A DNA stretch of 29,052 bases from JAAGZL01 sp050297535 (lineage in GTDB: Bacteria > Pseudomonadota > Gammaproteobacteria > Chromatiales > Chromatiaceae): NCBI GenBank assembly GCA_050297535.1, contig JBNKSV010000028.1, positions 1-29,052 on the forward strand, read 5' to 3'. The notes beneath the pieces were generated by a model that was given only the letters and a program-made list of their open reading frames with translations, had not been told where the DNA came from and searched no databases. Both the position numbers and the translations under genes were made by a program. Shown here piece by piece: positions 5,382-12,913 of the stretch (positions are counted from its first letter, which is position 1; the number at the start of each line of letters is the position of its first letter).

Positions 5382-5732
5382 CTATCTAGGAGGCTTGTTG
5401 CAACACGCGGATGGCGGGTTTTTTGCGTTTTCCCGGGCATTCTCATCGGTGTATTGATGCCAGCCGCCTTTTATCCGGTCCCACCAACCATTTGAAGGCG
5501 AGAGACCAGCGGTTTTCAGGGTCTGCGTAATCTCCCGGTAGGACAATCTACTGGCATCGTAGTCCACAATGATCCGACGCTTATCCAGATCAGTAGTCAC
5601 ATTGTGTACGCCGGGAAGCTCACCAATGGCTCCCACTACTGCGGCCGCATCGGCAGCCTGAGATAGTGCCGGTACTTTGATTCTGCGTCTTACATCCCAG
5701 TCGCCCGTATATTGCGTGGAGTTGCCTTGCAT
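5382..5732 (-). CDS. HMA-fold protein lacking the CxxC metal site
   Basis: A 116-residue protein whose residues 18-77 read as a heavy-metal-associated (ferredoxin-like) domain: a beta strand IKVPAL, a helix with VVGAIGELPGV, then VTTDLDKRRIIVDYD and a second helix. The usual MxCxxC metal loop is absent; the corresponding region is SQAADAA. A tail with an unusual Cys-Cys pair (SACCNKPPR) ends the protein. In the family the CxxC binds Cu(I) or similar ions. Its loss suggests a structural or regulatory role, or metal binding through the terminal cysteines. It has no signal peptide. It is the last gene of a metal-handling series, 21 bases after the SHOCT gene. A GGAG lies eight bases before the ATG. 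Confidence 0.65.
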   Translation of the reverse strand: MQGNSTQYTGDWDVRRRIKVPALSQAADAAAVVGAIGELPGVHNVTTDLDKRRIIVDYDASRLSYREITQTLKTAGLSPSNGWWDRIKGGWHQYTDENARENAKNPPSACCNKPPR

Positions 5733-5753
5733 AGTGTGTTCTCCAGTCTGGCG

Positions 5754-5978
5754 TTAATCGTCTATATCTTTTCGCATGCGTTCGAACTGTTCATAGTCTA
5801 TTTCCCCTTTGGCATAGCGTTCCTTCAGGATGTCTAATGCGGTCTGCTGTTGTTCTTTGGGATTGTCGCTGCCTGATGACGCTGCAGCCCTGATCACCCA
5901 AACGACTGCTACGATTATCAGTATCCAGAACAGCCACATGAAGATACCCCCAAAACCAACCATATGTTCACCGTACAT
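5754..5978 (-). CDS. SHOCT-domain small membrane protein
   Basis: A 74-residue protein with one N-terminal transmembrane helix (about residues 8-31, FGGIFMWLFWILIIVAVVW). A short linker leads to a C-terminal SHOCT domain with the typical pattern LDILKERYAKGEIDYEQFERMRKDI. SHOCT domains are short oligomerisation or assembly modules often found at the end of small membrane proteins; the exact role is unknown. The start at 5978 is preferred over 6002 because GGAGAGA stands just upstream of it. Small SHOCT proteins often sit among copper-resistance and cytochrome genes, in keeping with its neighbours here. Confidence 0.75.
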   Translation of the reverse strand: MYGEHMVGFGGIFMWLFWILIIVAVVWVIRAAASSGSDNPKEQQQTALDILKERYAKGEIDYEQFERMRKDIDD

Positions 5979-6166
5979 GATTCTCTCCTTATATCTCGAC
6001 AAGTTGCGACCTCAGGGCGTCACTGGTCACGCGGACAGAACTGAAGCCCACATCCGCCACCGATACGCCCAGCAAGTAACAAGCTCTGGCTTACGTTGCG
6101 CACCACATAATCCGATACGGCGCTTTGCCTGGCCAATTCGTTTACGGTCAGAAGCATGTTGCGGTT

Positions 6167-6454
6167 TCATTTCTCCTTGGCGTCTACCAGACGTTGCAGC
6201 AACGTTTCAATGTTTTGCATATGCGTCTCCATCTTCTGCATATGCACATCCATAACCGCATGTCTCTGCTGCATCATGCCCATCATTTGCATCATGGGTA
6301 TGTTACCTTGCTGTCCCTGCATCATAGGCATGCCGCCCTGCTGTCCTTGCATCATGGGCATGGGGTTAGATACGGTGGTTTCGGCAAAAGCTACTGTAGC
6401 CAAGACAACAACTGAAACCAGAGTTGAAATTATGGCTGTCTTTGTAATCTTCAT
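6167..6454 (-). CDS. Exported Met-rich protein with tandem MPMMQGQQG repeats
   Basis: 95 residues: a Sec signal peptide (about 1-24, ending TVAFA), then about 2.5 copies of a ten-residue repeat (MPMMQGQQGG, MPMMQGQQGN, IPMMQMMG). A helical region with His and Met (RHAVMDVHMQKMETHMQNI) and a Leu-rich amphipathic end follow. Methionine clusters of this kind bind Cu(I) in periplasmic copper proteins, and the genes around it suggest the same here; this is inference. The ATG at 6454 is preferred over the overlapping GTG at 6457, with GGAGAGAA just upstream. The repeats are also exact 30-bp units in the DNA, so copy number may vary between strains. Confidence 0.7.
   Translation of the reverse strand: MKITKTAIISTLVSVVVLATVAFAETTVSNPMPMMQGQQGGMPMMQGQQGNIPMMQMMGMMQQRHAVMDVHMQKMETHMQNIETLLQRLVDAKEK
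6290..6365. repeat. 30-bp tandem repeat, about 2.5 copies, within the Met-rich gene
   Basis: Units at 6290-6319 and 6320-6349 differ at only a few positions, and a partial third copy runs to 6365. Each full unit encodes ten residues, so copy changes keep the frame. Confidence 0.7.
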
Positions 6455-6580
6455 CACTTCTCTCCTATTCTAGGTTAAATCGTTATCAATAGCCTGTGCG
6501 CCACACACAGGCCAAGTTGAGCATTTGTTCATCTGCACTACATCTCTGGTAAAAACTTCAGTCATAGCATCTATGCCCTC

Positions 6581-7012
6581 TTACTCAACAATCACGGTGA
6601 TCCTTTCAGATAACAGTGGTGGCTCCTGTGGTTCGTGGTCTTCATCACCCAGCAGCAACTGCAGCGTATGGCTGCCGGGAGACAGCTTTATAACCGCTTC
6701 AGTCTCTCCCTGATCAAAATGGATGTGATGCGAATCCCGTGGAATTGGCTCATCCATATCTGGCAGCTGCTCCAGATCTATCAGCAGGTGATGATGTCCA
6801 GCGGTATGCTTGCGTCTATCGGTTGTCCCGGCTGGCGTAATACCGAAGTCTTTAATCCCAAATCGCACTTTGAACGGGCTCTTGACTACTTCGCCATCCT
6901 GCAGTCCGATGAAAAACACCTTTGCGCTATCCGGTGGTGAATGCGCATCCGCTATAGATGTTATTAGAACCAGCGTCATGGTTATAACGGGAATTGAGGT
7001 TCTCATATGCAC
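6581..7012 (-). CDS. Periplasmic DUF4399 protein
   Basis: 143 residues with a signal peptide (about 1-23, ending IADA) and one DUF4399 domain. Characteristic pieces are VFFIGLQDGEVVKSPFKV (32-49), FGIKDFGITPAGT, GHHHLLID, HFDQGETEAVIKLSPGSHTLQLLLGD, and a closing SERITVIVE. The His-rich GHHH and HH-I-H groups could bind metal. The family's function is not established; it is often found beside copper and cytochrome genes. The GTG at 7012 is taken as start because GGAG lies seven bases upstream; an in-frame ATG at 7006 is the alternative. It follows the DUF411 gene by ten bases, so they probably share a transcript. Confidence 0.85.
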   Translation of the reverse strand: MHMRTSIPVITMTLVLITSIADAHSPPDSAKVFFIGLQDGEVVKSPFKVRFGIKDFGITPAGTTDRRKHTAGHHHLLIDLEQLPDMDEPIPRDSHHIHFDQGETEAVIKLSPGSHTLQLLLGDEDHEPQEPPLLSERITVIVE

Positions 7013-7022
7013 AGTTCATCTC

Positions 7023-7520
7023 CTATTGGTTGTAGCTTGAGTAGACCGATGTTTTGCCATCGGACTGAAAGCTCAATACATCGAATGGGTCCTTGCGCGG
7101 ACCATCCATACCGGGCGACCCCGTCGGCATACCGGGTACGGTTAAACCTGTAATCTTTGGCCTTTCATTTAACAGACGGGCAATGTCATTTGCCGGTACA
7201 TGACCCTCAATAACATATCCCCCGATTTTTGCCGTGTGACAGGACTGTAGATGGCGCGGCACGCCTAATTCCAATTTGACCGGGTTTACATTGCGCAGGT
7301 TATGAATCTCTACCGAGTATCCATTTTCCCGCATATGTTTTACCCATTCATCGCAACAGCCACAGGCCGGACTCTTGTAGACATCAACATCTGCCGCCAT
7401 AGATGGTTTTATGGCCGACAAAGCACCCAGCGAAACAAAGGCCATGGCCATCAGCAACCAATAATTCAGTTTACCCATGGCGAAAATTGGCTGCCGTTTT
7501 GTGGATTTTTGCATAGTCAT
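7023..7520 (-). CDS. DUF411 periplasmic metal-binding protein
   Basis: 165 residues. The N-terminal membrane/signal segment covers about residues 18-43. The DUF411 domain follows, with VYKSPACGCC (Cys53, 55, 56), a long helix, GVP-x-x-LQSCHTA (Cys94, His95), GGYVIEGHVPA (His107) and the C-terminal TVPGMPTGSPGMDG signature. The domain is thioredoxin-like, and its Cys/Met residues suggest copper binding. DUF411 genes are commonly linked to cop/cus copper-resistance genes. The ATG overlaps the stop of the upstream cytochrome gene (TAATG), so the two are translationally coupled. The tail after the Met-rich signature (residues 140-165) is specific to this protein. Confidence 0.88.
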   Translation of the reverse strand: MTMQKSTKRQPIFAMGKLNYWLLMAMAFVSLGALSAIKPSMAADVDVYKSPACGCCDEWVKHMRENGYSVEIHNLRNVNPVKLELGVPRHLQSCHTAKIGGYVIEGHVPANDIARLLNERPKITGLTVPGMPTGSPGMDGPRKDPFDVLSFQSDGKTSVYSSYNQ

Positions 7521-8050
7521 TACTTATCTCCTTTGCCAATATTTGCGGCGCTTGACGGACTACCATACAGACTGCGGGATTGAAGATCCCTCTCATACCA
7601 AACACGGTAGATCTCGTCTGACCAGCGGGACTGCACCCATGCCAGAATGTCGTAGATCTGCTGATCACTAAGTTTGTCGCCAAACCCAGGCATGGTTCCG
7701 CCCAAAGGCGTCCCACCTATCCTGACCGTACGATGTAAAACTGATAATGGGTGGTGCCATGCGTGGGCCGTACCGTTTAGAGGCGGTGGCGGGTACTTTC
7801 CGGAGGCGTCTGTTTTGCGCCAGTCAAAGGTGCCGGATGCATCCGATTTATGGCAACTGGCGCAATTCGCCTGGAACAGCGGTTCACCCTTTTCAATCTG
7901 CGCCGGACTGTACCAACGTTCATTTGGAGACAGCACCAATGGCGCGCCCGATTGAGTATCGGTGAGGGCTATTGCATCCGACTGGTTTTCACAACCAGAC
8001 AGCCAGAACAAACTCCCGAAGAAGAGAATGCCTAACAATATGTTTCTCAT
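7520..8050 (-). CDS. Lipoprotein cytochrome c (mono-haem)
   Basis: From the ATG at 8050 the protein has 176 residues. A lipoprotein signal ends at FWLSGC (Cys20). A class I cytochrome c domain has the haem motif CASCH (Cys63, Cys66, His67) and the probable axial Met120 in GTMPGFGDKLSD, followed by the usual C-terminal helix (IYDILAWVQSRW). It should be anchored to the outer face of a membrane and carry electrons in the periplasm. It heads the group with DUF411 and DUF4399, with which it overlaps or nearly abuts, so it may serve in copper oxidation or in a terminal-oxidase branch. The frame is open upstream to 8170, but the extra residues do not resemble a signal peptide, so the later start is used. 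Confidence 0.88.
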   Translation of the reverse strand: MRNILLGILFFGSLFWLSGCENQSDAIALTDTQSGAPLVLSPNERWYSPAQIEKGEPLFQANCASCHKSDASGTFDWRKTDASGKYPPPPLNGTAHAWHHPLSVLHRTVRIGGTPLGGTMPGFGDKLSDQQIYDILAWVQSRWSDEIYRVWYERDLQSRSLYGSPSSAANIGKGDK

Positions 8051-8181
8051 TGCTTGATTTCCCGTCTTGTCATGTCGAGTGCGCCATACGCACGGCGGCA
8101 GACAAGTGTTAATTAAGCGGTCGACATCAGATAGACCGCATCGAATGGTCGCTACAACGCCAGCGACCAACTATATGGAAA

Positions 8182-8556
8182 TCAAACCTTGGGGGGACGA
8201 AAGAGGGAGGAAGAGTGTCTATCAACCAAGTTGTCATCACTTGGAATAAGTGCAGACGAGGCGATACGGTTTGTGGAGAATGAGAAGGTTGTAAACAACG
8301 CTACAGGACAAGAAGTGCATAGATCAGTGGAACAAGCATGGTCGGTGCAAGTATCCTGATCGCCACACTTATCGCATATGTCGGACGAATGGTCGGCGGT
8401 CAGCTTAACCGTATCATGGTGCATATCCATTTGCTCATACGCACTGGAATTCTGAGAAAAATAACTTACCACGCCCGCCATCGCACCATTCAGCTGTACC
8501 AGCCCAATGAAAATGGCGAGTGATATGGCCAAGAATTTTTCCGAATTTCTACGCAT
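8182..8556 (-). CDS. Exported Cys/His-rich protein, unknown family
   Basis: 124 residues with a signal peptide (about 1-27, ending GAMA), a short region with MDMHHD, then a dense cysteine segment, CDKCGDQDTC followed by CTSCP, and a Ser-rich C-terminal half. Length, signal peptide and the central Cys/His cluster recall the small DUF2946-like exported proteins found upstream of copper genes, but I cannot assign it firmly. It is the first gene of the metal series reading on the minus strand, 131 bases before the cytochrome gene and 112 bases after dmeF. A role in binding metal outside the cytoplasm is inference from composition and neighbours. Confidence 0.6.
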   Translation of the reverse strand: MRRNSEKFLAISLAIFIGLVQLNGAMAGVVSYFSQNSSAYEQMDMHHDTVKLTADHSSDICDKCGDQDTCTDHACSTDLCTSCPVALFTTFSFSTNRIASSALIPSDDNLVDRHSSSLFRPPKV

Positions 8557-8605
8557 GCATCTATCTCACTGAGATTCAGTCTCTCTATGTACACTTTAGG
8601 TGACA

Positions 8606-8615
8606 AATCCGGATT
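8606..8615. promoter_or_regulatory. AATCCGGATT palindrome in the promoter region of the Cys-rich gene
   Basis: A perfect 10-bp palindrome lies about 50 bases upstream of the start at 8556. On the minus strand it falls between TTTATT and TAAAGT, which could be -35 and -10 elements 17 bases apart. Regulators of metal genes often bind in such a spacer. Both promoter elements are weak matches. Confidence 0.25.
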
Positions 8616-8668
8616 AATAAAGTTCAGATCTTGGGCTCCATGGGTGAGGCACCTGCATGACAGATACA

Positions 8669-9607
8669 TTAGCTGGAAACACAGGAGTCTCCAGGACAGC
8701 CATTGACCTCTATAGTTGTATGGGAAAGTCCATCAAGATCTGCAAGCAGGCCTTTATAGTACTCTGGTTCCTGTGGGCTATGGGTTACCAGGGAGATAAT
8801 TGCTGCGAATTGGTTTGGACCCACGCGCCAGAGGTGTAGGTCTGAAATCCGGTTATCAGAGTCTGACTCAATCGCCTGCCTAATATCATCACTCAGCCTG
8901 TCATCTGGCGTCTCATCAAGCAATACCCCACTGGTTCCTCTAATCAATCCCAAGCTCCACCTAGAGATGATGACAGCCCCAACCATGCCCATCAGTGCAT
9001 CCATCCATGTCAAACCAAATACCTTGCCACAGAACAATGCGACAATGGCAAGCACAGATGTCAGCGCATCCGCAATAACGTGCAGGTATGCCGCCCTAAG
9101 ATTGTGATCGTGATGATGACTATGATCATGGTCATGATCGTGGTCATGGGAGTGACTACCATGCAGCATCCAAGCGCTCACAAGATTTACTATCAGACCG
9201 ACCACAGCCACGACTATTGCCTCATTGAAGCGGATGGACTGCGGGAATAAAAGTCTTTCTGTTGACTCCAACCCCATCAACAAAGCCACCACGGCCAGAG
9301 CAATGGCACTGGCAAATCCACCCAGAGAGCTAACCTTGCCGGTCCCAAAACTGAAGGAGGGATTTTTTGCGTGTCGCCGCGCATAACTATAGGCGAACAG
9401 GGTGATGCCCAATGCGGCCACATGGGTGCCCATATGCCAACCATCTGCTAACAAGGCCATGGAACCGTAGTGATAACCGGCAGCGATCTCTATCACCATC
9501 ATAAACGCGGTCAGCAACACCACGTACAGCGTTCTTCTTTCTCCACGGGAGGAGTCGATGTGAAAGTCATGGGAGTGCTGCCATTGATCGAGGGAGTGAA
9601 TATGCAT
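8669..9607 (-). CDS. dmeF: DmeF-type cation diffusion facilitator (Co/Ni efflux)
   Basis: 312 residues with six membrane helices, a His-rich cytoplasmic loop of Asp-His repeats (about 150-170) and a C-terminal cytoplasmic domain. It matches the DmeF group closely: the start MHIHSLDQW, ERRTLYVVLLTAFMMVIEI, the metal-site motif LLADGWHMGTH in helix 2, and the second-site HVIADALTSV in helix 5. DmeF pumps Co(II), and in some bacteria Ni(II), out of the cytoplasm using the proton gradient. The tail ends in CPGDSC. In many genomes dmeF is paired with a dmeR repressor; none is seen beside it here. It sits upstream of the copper-type genes, supporting a general metal-resistance block. Confidence 0.9.
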   Translation of the reverse strand: MHIHSLDQWQHSHDFHIDSSRGERRTLYVVLLTAFMMVIEIAAGYHYGSMALLADGWHMGTHVAALGITLFAYSYARRHAKNPSFSFGTGKVSSLGGFASAIALAVVALLMGLESTERLLFPQSIRFNEAIVVAVVGLIVNLVSAWMLHGSHSHDHDHDHDHSHHHDHNLRAAYLHVIADALTSVLAIVALFCGKVFGLTWMDALMGMVGAVIISRWSLGLIRGTSGVLLDETPDDRLSDDIRQAIESDSDNRISDLHLWRVGPNQFAAIISLVTHSPQEPEYYKGLLADLDGLSHTTIEVNGCPGDSCVSS

Positions 9608-9652
9608 CGGTACCGGCCAGTCTGAAATCTGAAAACATCATTATGAGATAAT

Positions 9653-10072
9653 TTAAACAGGCAATCTACACAATGGAAAGGGCAGGAAAATATTTCGCCA
9701 TGGCTTAATCCCTAATCGGCTTCCTTTTTTCTTTGAAACCGCCCTCAGCGCGGTGCCATAACCCTTATTCGCCCACTCGTTCATCAGATCAACATCCTCA
9801 AGGGTTTCTTCCGGCGCTTGGTAATATGACATCTTGGTTATCTTTCCCTTCTTGGCATAAGTAAATGCCTCCAGTCCTTTGCTAATGAAATCACCTTCAC
9901 TTTCTTGATCGGCCTTCAAGTACAGCATGCCGTCTGCGATTAGGGCGAACATCAATCCTTCAAGAAATATGCTATGACCACCGAACATCTTTTTTGGGTA
10001 CACCGAACCTATTGTCTGCATCATGTCGACTACATACAAAACGAATTCTTGCTCTTCATTTCTGACCGGCAT
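9653..10072 (-). CDS. TfoX/Sxy N-terminal-domain protein
   Basis: 139 residues. The first 105 match the TfoX N-terminal domain: FVLYVVDMMQTIGSV, the signature KKMFGGHSIFLEGLMFALI, LYLKAD, and YYQAPEETLED. The TfoX C-terminal domain is missing; instead there is a basic tail of about 30 residues. Full-length TfoX/Sxy switches on competence genes; single-domain homologues are widespread and mostly uncharacterised. It lies between dmeF and the bactofilin gene with ordinary gaps on both sides, so it is probably transcribed alone. Confidence 0.85.
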   Translation of the reverse strand: MPVRNEEQEFVLYVVDMMQTIGSVYPKKMFGGHSIFLEGLMFALIADGMLYLKADQESEGDFISKGLEAFTYAKKGKITKMSYYQAPEETLEDVDLMNEWANKGYGTALRAVSKKKGSRLGIKPWRNIFLPFPLCRLPV

Positions 10073-10160
10073 AGAGAATTGCCCATCGCATGCGCTGGAG
10101 GATCAACCGGCCAGGAAGAGATCCCTCCAGGTGATCAATCCAACGCACTTTATCCTGATA

Positions 10161-10607
10161 TCAGTTGATCAGCTCTGGCTGTTCAGGCACCGACGTCTTC
10201 TTCGCGGCAACCTTTGGTTCGGGGACATTATTGTTTGAATGCTGAGTACTGCCCCCAGAGGTCTGGCATTTACCATCGAAGGTGACGCCCTCTTGTATAA
10301 CCAGCACAGGTGCGATGATGTTGCCGGATACTTTTGCAGGCGCGAGCAATTCCAATTTACTCTTGGCAGTGACGTTTCCGTCAAGCTTTCCGACTATCAC
10401 GCAAGAACCGACATCAATATCACCCTTAACCACGGCGCTTTCCCCGATGATGAGGGTGCCAGTGGAATGTATCTCTCCTTTGTATCTGCCATCAATCCTT
10501 ACCGTTCCCTCAAACTTAAGCTTACCCTCAAACTCACTTCCCTCGCCAAGGGTGTATTTCTCATCACTGGCATTGCCAGGGAGATCACTTCTTTTACCAC
10601 CTATCAT
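10161..10607 (-). CDS. Bactofilin
   Basis: From the ATG at 10607 (GGAGAGG just upstream), 148 residues. A polar N-terminus is followed by the bactofilin beta-helix domain (about 18-110) with the regular repeat of short strands: LGEGSEFEGKLKFEGTVRIDG, GEIHSTGTLIIGESAVV, GDIDVGSCVIVGKLDGNV, and so on. A disordered tail follows. Bactofilins polymerise without nucleotide into filaments that organise cell-wall synthesis, stalks or chromosome-segregation proteins. No M23 peptidase gene, a common partner, is adjacent. Confidence 0.9.
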   Translation of the reverse strand: MIGGKRSDLPGNASDEKYTLGEGSEFEGKLKFEGTVRIDGRYKGEIHSTGTLIIGESAVVKGDIDVGSCVIVGKLDGNVTAKSKLELLAPAKVSGNIIAPVLVIQEGVTFDGKCQTSGGSTQHSNNNVPEPKVAAKKTSVPEQPELIN

Positions 10608-10807
10608 TTTCCTCTCCTTGTTATCATTTCTGGTGAAGTAGGCATGCAATCCTTATGAAACAGCTCCCATCAACATACCCATGCGATATAACCACAGGAT
10701 TGGAGCCGTTGTAAACAACCATGCATATTTCGGGCATTAAGATTCTTTATCTGGCAGACGCCTCATAAATACTCGGCATCAGATTAGCAGACCTGAAAGA
10801 CTTCAGA

Positions 10808-11704
10808 TTAAGAAATGGCTTCCTCAACACCATCGCATCCGGCATCGCCGTAATCATCTATACCAAGACGCGCAAATGCTCGGATTTTATCGCGCTCTAT
10901 ACCGGCCAGAGGATGGCCGGTCCCGCCATAAGAGATAACATTGGCCACCTGAACAACATCCACATAGTCCGGCGTCTGCTCCTTAGGCCTGCGATCAATG
11001 TTCTCGTGTTCCGCGGCCACCGCAACCAGGACCGGATCAAATTCCCACGACTGTAGAATCGCCTTGCCCATGCCGGTATGCAGCTTATACAGCAGATGAT
11101 CAATAAACTCCGGATATTCTACCAGGGCCTCATAGTCGCATAATTTGATCAATAACGGGATCTTGCCGATATCGTGGACCAAGCCTGCAACTAATGCCAC
11201 ATCAGGATCTAGCTCAGGCCGCATCCGCGCCAACGCCACAGACTTAGACGCCACCTTAACCGAGTGCGCCCACAACTCCTCCATGCGTCTTTGAATATCT
11301 GATACAGAGGTTCTAAATACCTCCTTCATACACACGGCGTAGATTGCATGCTTTACCTTCTGAAAACCGATACAGGTTATGGCGGGCTTTATGGATGCTA
11401 TTGGATACGCCATGCCGTACAGAGGACTATTGGCATATCGAATCAGTCTTGCGGTAAGAGAGGTATCCTTGGAGATGACCTTAACCAGATCACCGGCGGA
11501 ACTACCGGCATCATTCAGCACCATCAATGCCTCTACTGCAACAGTAGGCATGGTAGGCAACTTCAGGCGATTATGCTTTAGATCATCCTTTAGCTCAGCG
11601 ACAAAGGCATCAATGGAAAAATCTTTTGGCTGTTTAATCTCTTCCTTTTCGGTAACGGTAGTAACCCTTGATCCGTCTGAAAGTGTAAAGCTTGCCTTTG
11701 CCAT
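10808..11704 (-). CDS. HDOD-domain signalling protein
   Basis: 298 residues. After about 40 variable residues an HDOD domain covers roughly 42-255, with LPTMPTVAVEALMVLND, the helix around ISKDTSLTARLIRYANSPLYG, and the HD-like motif LVHDIGKIPLL. HDOD domains are related to HD phosphohydrolases but usually not catalytic; they act in signalling, motility and stress control. This copy keeps His-Asp in HDIGK, so residual metal binding is possible. It directly follows the hemerythrin gene with an 18-base gap, so the two may form an oxygen-linked signalling pair; that link is inference. Confidence 0.88.
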   Translation of the reverse strand: MAKASFTLSDGSRVTTVTEKEEIKQPKDFSIDAFVAELKDDLKHNRLKLPTMPTVAVEALMVLNDAGSSAGDLVKVISKDTSLTARLIRYANSPLYGMAYPIASIKPAITCIGFQKVKHAIYAVCMKEVFRTSVSDIQRRMEELWAHSVKVASKSVALARMRPELDPDVALVAGLVHDIGKIPLLIKLCDYEALVEYPEFIDHLLYKLHTGMGKAILQSWEFDPVLVAVAAEHENIDRRPKEQTPDYVDVVQVANVISYGGTGHPLAGIERDKIRAFARLGIDDYGDAGCDGVEEAIS

Positions 11705-11722
11705 GACCGCACCCGAAAAAGA

Positions 11723-12106
11723 TTAACCAATAGAGCGCAGATAGGCGCCGATCTTTTTATCTTCCTGCATAATGTGCCCCTTTATCCATGCATACATAAA
11801 CTGTTTAAAGGCGGACAGGTCGGTCTTCCCTTCATCGTAATCGGCCTTATACGTCTCTAGTATGGCTGACATACCCTTATGCATCCCTTTATGCTCTAGT
11901 AGCTGGGGATATCCGATCTCCTCCAGCAACTCCTCTTCATCCACAAAGTGGGTCTCCGCATATACAATCGCCTCATCCAACGCCAACTCATCTCCAGGGG
12001 ATTTTGCTTCCGGTATGGCGCCAATCAGCCCAATCAGCATCTTGTGCTGCGCATCAATAAGATCGTTACCGATCAGGAGCGAATCATCCCATTTAATATC
12101 TTTCAT
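11723..12106 (-). CDS. Bacteriohemerythrin
   Basis: 127 residues forming a single hemerythrin domain, close to the family's usual length. All seven di-iron ligands are present: His21, His53, Glu57, His72, His76, His111 and Asp116. The protein begins with the typical IKWDDSLLIGNDLIDAQHK. Bacteriohemerythrins bind oxygen reversibly and serve in oxygen storage, delivery to oxidases or sensing, mostly in microaerobic bacteria. It precedes the HDOD gene in the same direction. Confidence 0.93.
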   Translation of the reverse strand: MKDIKWDDSLLIGNDLIDAQHKMLIGLIGAIPEAKSPGDELALDEAIVYAETHFVDEEELLEEIGYPQLLEHKGMHKGMSAILETYKADYDEGKTDLSAFKQFMYAWIKGHIMQEDKKIGAYLRSIG

Positions 12107-12151
12107 ATCCCCAGCATTCCAGTAAGAACCGCCTGTAGAAAATTATGGACC

Positions 12152-12454
12152 CTAATACTTGATAAAATAGTAGCCGCCCAGAAATATGCCAATCATTATC
12201 ACCAAAATTCTTAGCCATATACCCGGCACAATCCGCACAAGCGGCATCCCCATACCATCTCCTGCCACGGCTATAGTCATGGGGGCATTGATACCATGCG
12301 GCAACAGCGTTCGAGACATTGGCAACCGCCGGGAAAATGCCGTTGCTGAGAAAAATGGGAAAGGTAAAAATGTTCCGCCACCTGCTATCGCATTACAGAC
12401 TGCGACCAGCACTCCGGCTAGGAATAACAGTAGCATTATTGACGGTTCAAGCAT
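12152..12454 (-). pseudogene. Decayed TauE/SafE-family transporter gene
   Basis: The open frame gives only 100 residues, against about 250 for the family. The first 37 match the TauE/SafE N-terminus (LLFLAGVLVAVCNAIAGGGT, FPFFSAT). Family homology then continues in a different frame: 12341-12294 encodes PAVANVSNAVAAW, matching the conserved ANxSN-x-V segment. The last 28 residues in the original frame (VPGIWLRILVIMIGIFLGGY) resemble the C-terminal helix. A one-base loss near 12340 and a large internal deletion would explain this. Members export sulfite, sulfonates or other small anions. The gene follows an ArsR regulator of a type that often controls such a transporter. Confidence 0.7.
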
Positions 12455-12542
12455 AAAGGGATTGTTATTCTAGGGCCAGATAGTCAAACATCCATCACCC
12501 TTCTTAACTTAATACAGATGCAGCAAACGAACCGCGCCTATA

Positions 12543-12872
12543 TCAATCGTAGTGATCTTCGAGATTTGCCCGGCACAGCACCGTGCGCATCTGACCGATC
12601 AATTTCAATACCTCGGCATTACGTACACTGTAAAAGATCCTGTTGGCATCTCTCCTGGAAACCACGATATTTTTATTCCGCAGCTGCTCCAGGTGCTGCG
12701 AGATATTACTCTGGGAGGTACCGGCACGCTCCACAATCTCGCCCACTGAAAGTTCTTTATCCCCAAGAGAGCACAAAATTTTCCAACGCAACGGATGCGC
12801 CATCGCCTTGAGAACATTGGCGGTAAGGGTTACGTCTTCTCCTGGAATATCAGGGGATTCATAGTCTTGCAT
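12543..12872 (-). CDS. ArsR-family regulator of the YgaV/SqrR/BigR two-cysteine type
   Basis: 109 residues forming a winged helix: LKAMAHPLRWKILCSL, then SVGEIVERAGTSQSNISQHLEQLRNKNIV with the recognition helix, and the wing SRRDANRIFYSV. The metal motif ELCVC of ArsR/SmtB is absent. Two cysteines, Cys34 in helix 2 and Cys100 in the last helix, are placed like the pair that forms a persulfide or disulfide in SqrR, BigR and YgaV. Those repressors respond to sulfide or oxidants and control sulfide-detoxification genes, often including a TauE/SafE transporter. Such a gene, now broken, follows 88 bases downstream here. Assignment to the group rests on cysteine placement and context. Confidence 0.83.
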   Translation of the reverse strand: MQDYESPDIPGEDVTLTANVLKAMAHPLRWKILCSLGDKELSVGEIVERAGTSQSNISQHLEQLRNKNIVVSRRDANRIFYSVRNAEVLKLIGQMRTVLCRANLEDHYD

Positions 12873-12913
12873 AATCTAAGGTCTCCTAACTCAATGCTAT
12901 TAACTCAATCCTG

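Noticed and set aside
6290..6365. CRISPR-like array
   Set aside because: The 30-bp units are directly tandem without spacers and lie in frame inside a protein gene. No other array-like pattern is seen in the window.
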